From Casuarina equisetifolia (Eukaryota; Streptophyta; Magnoliopsida; Fagales; Casuarinaceae), in NCBI GenBank assembly GCA_028551475.1, contig CM052356.1, forward strand, positions 15,217,884 to 15,281,883: DNA of 64,000 bases. The letters are read 5' to 3'. Below, piece after piece: positions 60,701-64,000 of this stretch. How positions within the stretch are numbered: position 1 is the first letter of the stretch; each line of letters starts with the position of its first letter. Below the pieces are notes generated by a model that worked only from the letters and a program-made list of their open reading frames with translations, did no database searches and was not told the origin of the DNA. The position numbers and the translations under genes were made by a program.

Positions 60701-61834
60701 GTCAATTAGACGTTAAAAATGCCTTCCTCCATGGACATCTTAATGAGGAAGTTTTCATGCAACAACCCTAGGATTTCACCAATCTTCAAAACCCTAATCA
60801 CATATGTTGCCTTCGTCGCTCCCTCTATGGACTTAAACAAGCCCCTCGCGCTTGGAATTAGCGACTATTGCAATTTTTATAGCGAATTGGTTTTTCCATC
60901 TCCACCGCTGACTCCTCCTTATTTTTTAAACATACTCCCACATATAGCGCTTCCTTCTTGTATAAGTGGATGACATTATTTTTACGGGAAGCCCTAATGC
61001 CCCTCTTTCAAATATTCTTCAACAATTACAAACCGAATTTAATATTAAAGATCTTGATAATCTTCATTATTTTCTTGGCATAGAAGCTTTCCCCACTCCT
61101 ACTGGCCTTTTACTCCACTAAGCCAAATTTGTTCACAAGATTCTTCATTGTGCCAACATGAGTGATGCTCGTGGAGTGTCAACTCCATGCACCACAAGTA
61201 CCCCACCCTTTCTTCATATCGGTGCCCTTCAATATCTAACCCTTACCCGTCCCGACAAGCACTCATTGGATTTTTGTTAAACGTATTTTAAGATTTCTTG
61301 CAAATATACCTCGCTATGGGATTCTCCTCACCAAATCCTCTTCTCCTCAACTTCATGTATACTCTAATGCCACATGGGCAGGAGACTGTGACGACCGCCG
61401 CTCCATTGGCAGATTTTGTATCTTCCTTGAATCTAATCTCATCTCATGGAGTTCCCACAAACAGAAAACTGTCGCTTGATCCAGCACTGAAGTTGAATTC
61501 AAATCCCTGGCTGATACTGCTGCTGAACTTATTTGGACTAAAGCTCTTCTCAAAGATTTGAAGTATCCTCTCTTTGCTCCTCCAACTCTATGGTGGGACA
61601 ACCTTTTTGCCCTCTATCTTTCCACCAATCCTGTGTTTCATGCTCGTACCAAACATGTGGAAATTGACTTCCACTTCGTTCGTGAATGAGTTAAAAACTG
61701 CAAACTTCATATCCACTTTATCTCATCCATGGATCAACCTGTTGACATTTTTACCAAAGGACTAACATCCTCTCGCTTCGCTACTCTTCAACACAAGCTT
61801 ACAGTTCACTACGATCCTTCAGCTTGCGGGGGGG

Positions 61835-62383
61835 TGTTAAGAAACAAATAAGCAGTCCACATCAACATTGCCATGTCAGTACCTCATCTTGCCATGTCAA
61901 CCTTCATTAAATAGTCAGCCATCCACGTGGCACCTCAAGTCCACATCAGCCCTGCACCTCTCTTCCCCGATGTGCAGCCCTCCTATTTGAAATCTCCAGC
62001 TAGATTTGCGCACCGTTGGATAGGCAAATCTCACCGGAAATGTTTCCTTTCTCATCCAAGATCGAGCGCCTCCTCCAAGCTATCGAATCATGTCCAGGTT
62101 CATCATTCACCAACCTCAAATTCAAAATATTCAAATAGATTGATATAGATTGATATAGGGTTTTTCAAAACCTAGATTCGAAATTATGTATTAGATTAGA
62201 TTGATATAGGGTTTTTATTTCCTTTTGTATACATTTGTGATATGTCTATAAATTAGACATCGTTTTGTACAAATGATTAATCAAATTGAAGTATTTCATT
62301 TTCCGCGTATTATTAGGGTTCTTTATGTTCTTCATGTTCTTGAGAAATTGATTCAATTTGTCAAGGATAATTCATTTTTAACT
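61835..62383 (+). repeat. Right LTR of the copia element in RLK3
   Basis: 549 bases, beginning TGTTAAGAAACAAATAAGCA after a run of seven G and ending TTTTTAACT before the CTTCG duplication. Both LTRs end in CT, not the usual CA. Confidence 0.92.
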
Positions 62384-62388
62384 CTTCG
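62384..62388 (+). repeat. Target-site duplication, right copy (CTTCG)
   Basis: Matches 57,243-57,247. The host LRR sequence resumes immediately after it. Confidence 0.85.
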
Positions 62389-64000
62389 CATGGATAGCAG
62401 CAGGTTAATTGGTCCCATCCCTTCCACTTTTGGAAACTTGAGAAGGTTGACGTTCTTGGATCTGTCACTGAACAAACTTTCTGGTCCCATCCCGACAGAA
62501 ATTGGGAAAATCAAAACTTTGAGGAGTCTAAGCCTTCAGACAAACAATCTTACCAGTCCCATCCCAACATCATTCTATGACCTTCTAAACCTTACAGCTC
62601 TCCGTCTCCACCGGAATAACCTATACGGTCCCATTTCGGAAGAGATAGGAAACTTGAAGTCACTTGTGAGTCTCAACTTACATGAAAATAAACTCAATGG
62701 TTCTCTTCCACCTTCAGTTGGTAACTTGAGCAACTTAGAGGTTTTGTACATTCGTGACAATCAATTCTTCGGTTCCATCCCTCGAGAGGTGGAAAACCTC
62801 ATGAAGTTGACCGTATTTCTAGCGGGCGGAAACAAATTTACTGGTTATTTACCAGAAAGAATTTGTCGAGGTGGAGTTCATCAATATTTTACTGCAGATA
62901 GCAATAATCTAACAGGTCCGATTCCAAAGAGAATGAGAAACTGCACAACTTTAGTAAGAATTCGTCTAGATGGGAACCAGCTGACTGGAAATATATCAGA
63001 AATTTTTGGTGTTTATGCCAACTTGACTTATATAAATCTTAGCAACAACAACTTCTCTGGTGAACTTTCATCTAACTGGGGAAAAAGTTTAGGGCTGACA
63101 GACCTAGAAATGGCAGGGAATCATATCACTGGTAGTATACCACTTGAGATTGGAAACGCTACTCAACTATGTCGTCTTGATCTTTCTTCAAATCACTTGG
63201 CTGGGGAGATACCTAGAGAACTTGGAAAGCTGATTTCCTTGATAGATGTTAGATTAAGTAACAATCAGCTCTAAGGCAAAATTCCTTCAGAGGTTAGGTC
63301 CCTGACAAACCTCGAGTACCTTGACTTCTCTGCAAACAGATGGACCGAGTCTATTCCAGAATGCATCGGGAACTTCCCAAAATTGCACTACATGAATCTA
63401 AGCGACAACGAACTCAGCCATGGGGGAGTTAGTTCAACTATCCGTTGTTGATCTGAGCCATAACCATCTCACGGGAGACGTACCAACGGAGTTCAGGAAC
63501 CTGCAAAGCTTGTTGACAATGAATATCTCCCACAATAACCTTTCTGGCATTCTTCCGAGTGCCTTTGAGGATATGCATGGCTTGATGTATGCTAATATTG
63601 CATTCAATGATTTCTGGGGTCCAATTCCCAACAACACAACATTTCAAGATGCTCCAATAGAAGCATTGGAGGGGAACAAAGGATTGTGTGGCAATGTAAA
63701 AGGACTACAACCTTGCCAAACATCGACAATGGAAAGGGACCGCGGGGTCGTGCTCATTATCATATTCTCTATTTTAGGAGTACTTTTGCTTCAAACTACA
63801 CTTATGGGAACGGTATGTTTTATAAGAAGAAAGAGAAAGATGTCCAAAAAGCAAGACGAGTACCTGTATGCAATATTAACATTAGATGGGAGAGATTTGT
63901 ACAGAGATATCATAGCAGCCACCGAGGACTTCAATGCCATGTATTGCATCGGAAGGGGGGAATGTGGAAGCATCTACAAGGCTCAGCTGCGATCGGGTAA

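Larger units (their letters stand above)
57248..62383 (+). mobile_element. Ty1-copia element inserted in RLK3 (fossil, both LTRs present)
   Basis: A 5,136-bp element with two LTRs, a primer-binding site (TGGTATCAATCGCC from 57,798, like initiator tRNA-Met), a gag frame (from 57,854), gag/protease region (about 58,400-58,900), integrase (about 59,230-59,870, including KWHFRLGHAHYS), reverse transcriptase (about 60,355-60,860, including CQLDVKNAFLHG), RNase H (about 61,300-61,760) and a G-run purine tract (61,828-61,834). The gag resembles RE1/Ale-type copia elements. Coding parts are broken in several places. The two LTRs differ at roughly 30 of 550 positions by eye, so the insertion is probably some millions of years old, depending on the substitution rate assumed. 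Confidence 0.92.
56526..64000 (+). pseudogene. RLK3: MIK2-like receptor kinase, split by a retroelement and otherwise damaged; right end beyond the window
   Basis: The 5' part (56,526-57,247) encodes a signal peptide (ending IVASA), an LRRNT_2 cap (ADALLTWKASLQ, SWSGIYC) and the first LRRs. A copia element then interrupts an LRR codon run. The gene resumes at 62,389 in the same LRR (SSRLIGPIPSTFGNLRRL) and continues through LRRs, a membrane segment at about 63,745-63,825 (VVLIIIFSILGVLLL) and the start of the kinase (GRGECGSIYKA) at the window edge. Beyond the insertion there are two more lesions: an in-frame TAA at 63,272-63,274, where RLK1 and RLK2 have Ser, and a deletion of about 17 bases near 63,425 that shifts frame. 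The downstream frame is otherwise open. The copy is therefore a pseudogene, not just an interrupted allele. Confidence 0.9.

Overview
The window is nuclear DNA from a flowering plant, most likely a woody eudicot (I cannot name the species). Intron-rich genes with AT-rich introns, plant-specific gene families, a tandem cluster of leucine-rich-repeat receptor kinases and several Ty1-copia and Ty3-gypsy remains all point that way. No CRISPR, operon or bacterial feature is present, and I found no convincing tRNA or rRNA gene.

Layout. (1) 1-10,760, plus strand: all but the 5' end of a PRP40-type splicing factor (WW2, five FF domains, Lys/Arg/Glu-rich tail), 22 exons visible. (2) 11,619-12,885, minus strand: a DUF4378 / TRM-like protein gene with an apparent one-base frame change. 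(3) 15,480-15,650: a decayed copy of two neighbouring exons of the next gene. (4) 16,661-23,841, minus strand: a complete 18-exon kinesin of the KIN-7N type; the exons I placed sum to 829 codons plus stop. (5) 24-38.2 kb: two intact head-to-tail receptor kinases of the MIK2-like (LRR-XIIb) family, RLK1 (1,050 aa) and RLK2 (1,040 aa), each with one short intron at the same place and each preceded by a homologous upstream region. (6) 40.2-54.3 kb: three broken LTR retroelements end to end: a Ty3-gypsy chromovirus (minus), a SIRE/Maximus-like copia (plus) and a second copia (plus). (7) 56.5 kb to the end: a third MIK2-like gene, RLK3, split by a 5.1 kb copia element with paired LTRs and a 5-bp target-site duplication, and further damaged by a stop and a small deletion.

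Biology. The PRP40 and kinesin genes are conserved housekeeping genes (pre-mRNA splicing; mitotic microtubule motor). The right-hand 40 kb is a receptor-kinase cluster that grew by tandem duplication, exchanged sequence between copies and was then littered with retroelements. The most interesting observations are a GC-AG intron and a duplicated splice donor in the PRP40 gene, the fossil kinesin exon pair, the duplicated upstream regions that start at the kinesin 5' end, the shortened membrane helix of RLK2, and mosaic similarity among the three receptor genes. I saw no clear sign of a wholly new biological system.
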